The notes under the pieces: generated by a model
The model's input: only the letters and a program-made list of their open reading frames with translations
What the model was told of the DNA's origin: nothing
Databases searched by the model: none
Position numbers and translations under genes: made by a program
From: Dyadobacter tibetensis Y620-1
Lineage (GTDB): Bacteria > Bacteroidota > Bacteroidia > Cytophagales > Spirosomataceae
Direction: 5' to 3'
Assembly: GCF_000566685.1 (NCBI RefSeq)
Contig: NZ_AZQN01000004.1
Span: 533,031 to 597,030, forward strand
DNA length: 64,000 nt
In this document: positions 63,655 through 64,000 of the stretch, piece by piece
Numbering within the stretch: the stretch's first letter is position 1
Layout: the number at the start of each line of letters is the position of its first letter

Positions 63655-64000
63655 GGGGAAGAGTTAGGGATTCATGCATAGAGTTTAGATAGTCTGAAAA
63701 GGAAGAATGAAATGTCCCTTACGCCTCGGGATGTGGATCTGAATGCTTTGATTTTAGCATTGAAGGACTCAGACGAAGCGTTGGTACTTCTGTTGTTAAA
63801 GAAATTCAGTATTTCGATGTAGTGCGCTTGGATGGATTTAGCAACAGTCCTAAACGACTCTAAACCACATCTTTCCACATTATCATACCAGAAGGCCAGG
63901 GGCTTGTATGCCAGCTCTTTACTGGTATAATTTCGGAAGATCGTTCCAAGTTTTAGCGATAGATTGTATGCTTGGTTTATCACCGGATATCTTTCAAACA
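63655..64000 (-). mobile_element. Part of an ISL3-type insertion sequence
   Basis: Defined only by the transposase 3' end; the left boundary is a guess because no terminal repeat or target duplication could be recognised. The other end is outside the window. Confidence 0.55.
63672..64000 (-). CDS. ISL3-family transposase (C-terminal part; runs off the window)
   Basis: The frame is open to the window edge (the GTG at 63983 is internal), so only the last ~109 residues are visible. FFNNRSTNASSESFNAKIKAFRS followed by RGVRDISFFLFRLSKLYA is the characteristic C-terminus of ISL3-type DDE transposases (IS204/IS1001/IS1096/IS1165 group). The stop is 82 nt beyond the tRNA-Asp terminator. Terminal inverted repeats of the element were not identified in 63590-63671, so whether it is a complete IS is unknown. 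Confidence 0.88.
   Translation of the reverse strand, partial: FERYPVINQAYNLSLKLGTIFRNYTSKELAYKPLAFWYDNVERCGLESFRTVAKSIQAHYIEILNFFNNRSTNASSESFNAKIKAFRSTSRGVRDISFFLFRLSKLYA

Overview
This window looks like a chromosomal piece of a Bacteroidota bacterium, most likely Cytophagales (Spirosomataceae or Dyadobacter-like). The support is a C-terminal type IX secretion (T9SS) sorting-type tail, TAnnTTTG promoter boxes, a 30S protein S16 with a long C-terminal tail, DUF1460, DUF4136 and DUF5672 proteins, and SLBB polysaccharide exporters. Base composition is moderate. Genes are densely packed on both strands, and there is no rRNA, no CRISPR array and no prophage. One tRNA (Asp) lies near the right edge, followed by the 3' part of an ISL3-type transposase that runs off the window.

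Layout. 1-8.5 kb is housekeeping: the 3' end of sufB, a CPA2 cation/proton antiporter, a D-cysteine desulfhydrase/ACC-deaminase-like enzyme, an RluD-type pseudouridine synthase, a GNAT acetyltransferase, and the rpsP-rimM-trmD translation cluster with two small genes upstream. 8.8-12.4 kb holds a lone receiver protein, a large secreted TPR protein and a secreted DUF1080 protein. 12.6-17.5 kb is an intracellular alpha-glucan module: GH65 phosphorylase, beta-phosphoglucomutase and a divergent cytosolic GH13 enzyme. 17.6-24.2 kb has a DUF1460 amidase-like protein with an MscS channel, a two-component system, a DinB protein, a DUF4136 lipoprotein and an outer-membrane barrel. 24.3-27.3 kb carries pheA and parE.

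27.5-45.2 kb is the centrepiece: one long + strand surface-polysaccharide locus of 15 genes with almost no gaps. It encodes an SLBB outer-membrane exporter with a Q/N/G-rich linker, a Wzz-like co-polymerase, a Wzm/Wzt ABC exporter with a Wzt C-terminal domain, an aminotransferase, a WbqC protein, a hexapeptide acyltransferase, at least four glycosyltransferases, a DUF5672 protein, a polytopic GT-like protein, a Wzy/WaaL-like protein and an acyltransferase-3. Two homologous glycosyltransferases flank the DUF5672 gene. The second has replaced the DxD-type motif of the first (Asp-Pro-Asp) by Ala-Pro-Thr, which makes it a candidate pseudo-glycosyltransferase. This is the most interesting signal I found.

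45.2-62.8 kb is mixed accessory and metabolic: thioredoxin, nagA, two secreted phosphoesterases (PhoD-like and purple-acid-phosphatase-like), a methyltransferase, a Ycf48/sortilin-like lipoprotein, a radical SAM protein with a CX4CX2C cluster motif followed by DUF2867, GH18 and GH16 glycosidases, a probable T9SS cargo protein, a lone dTDP-rhamnose reductase, ribokinase and a DHFR-like protein. Between GH16 and rfbD there is a ~280-nt stretch with a promoter-like box and two terminators facing opposite ways, a candidate small-RNA locus. Strong intrinsic terminators separate many units and are listed. All functional assignments come from motif recognition by eye; no database search was run.
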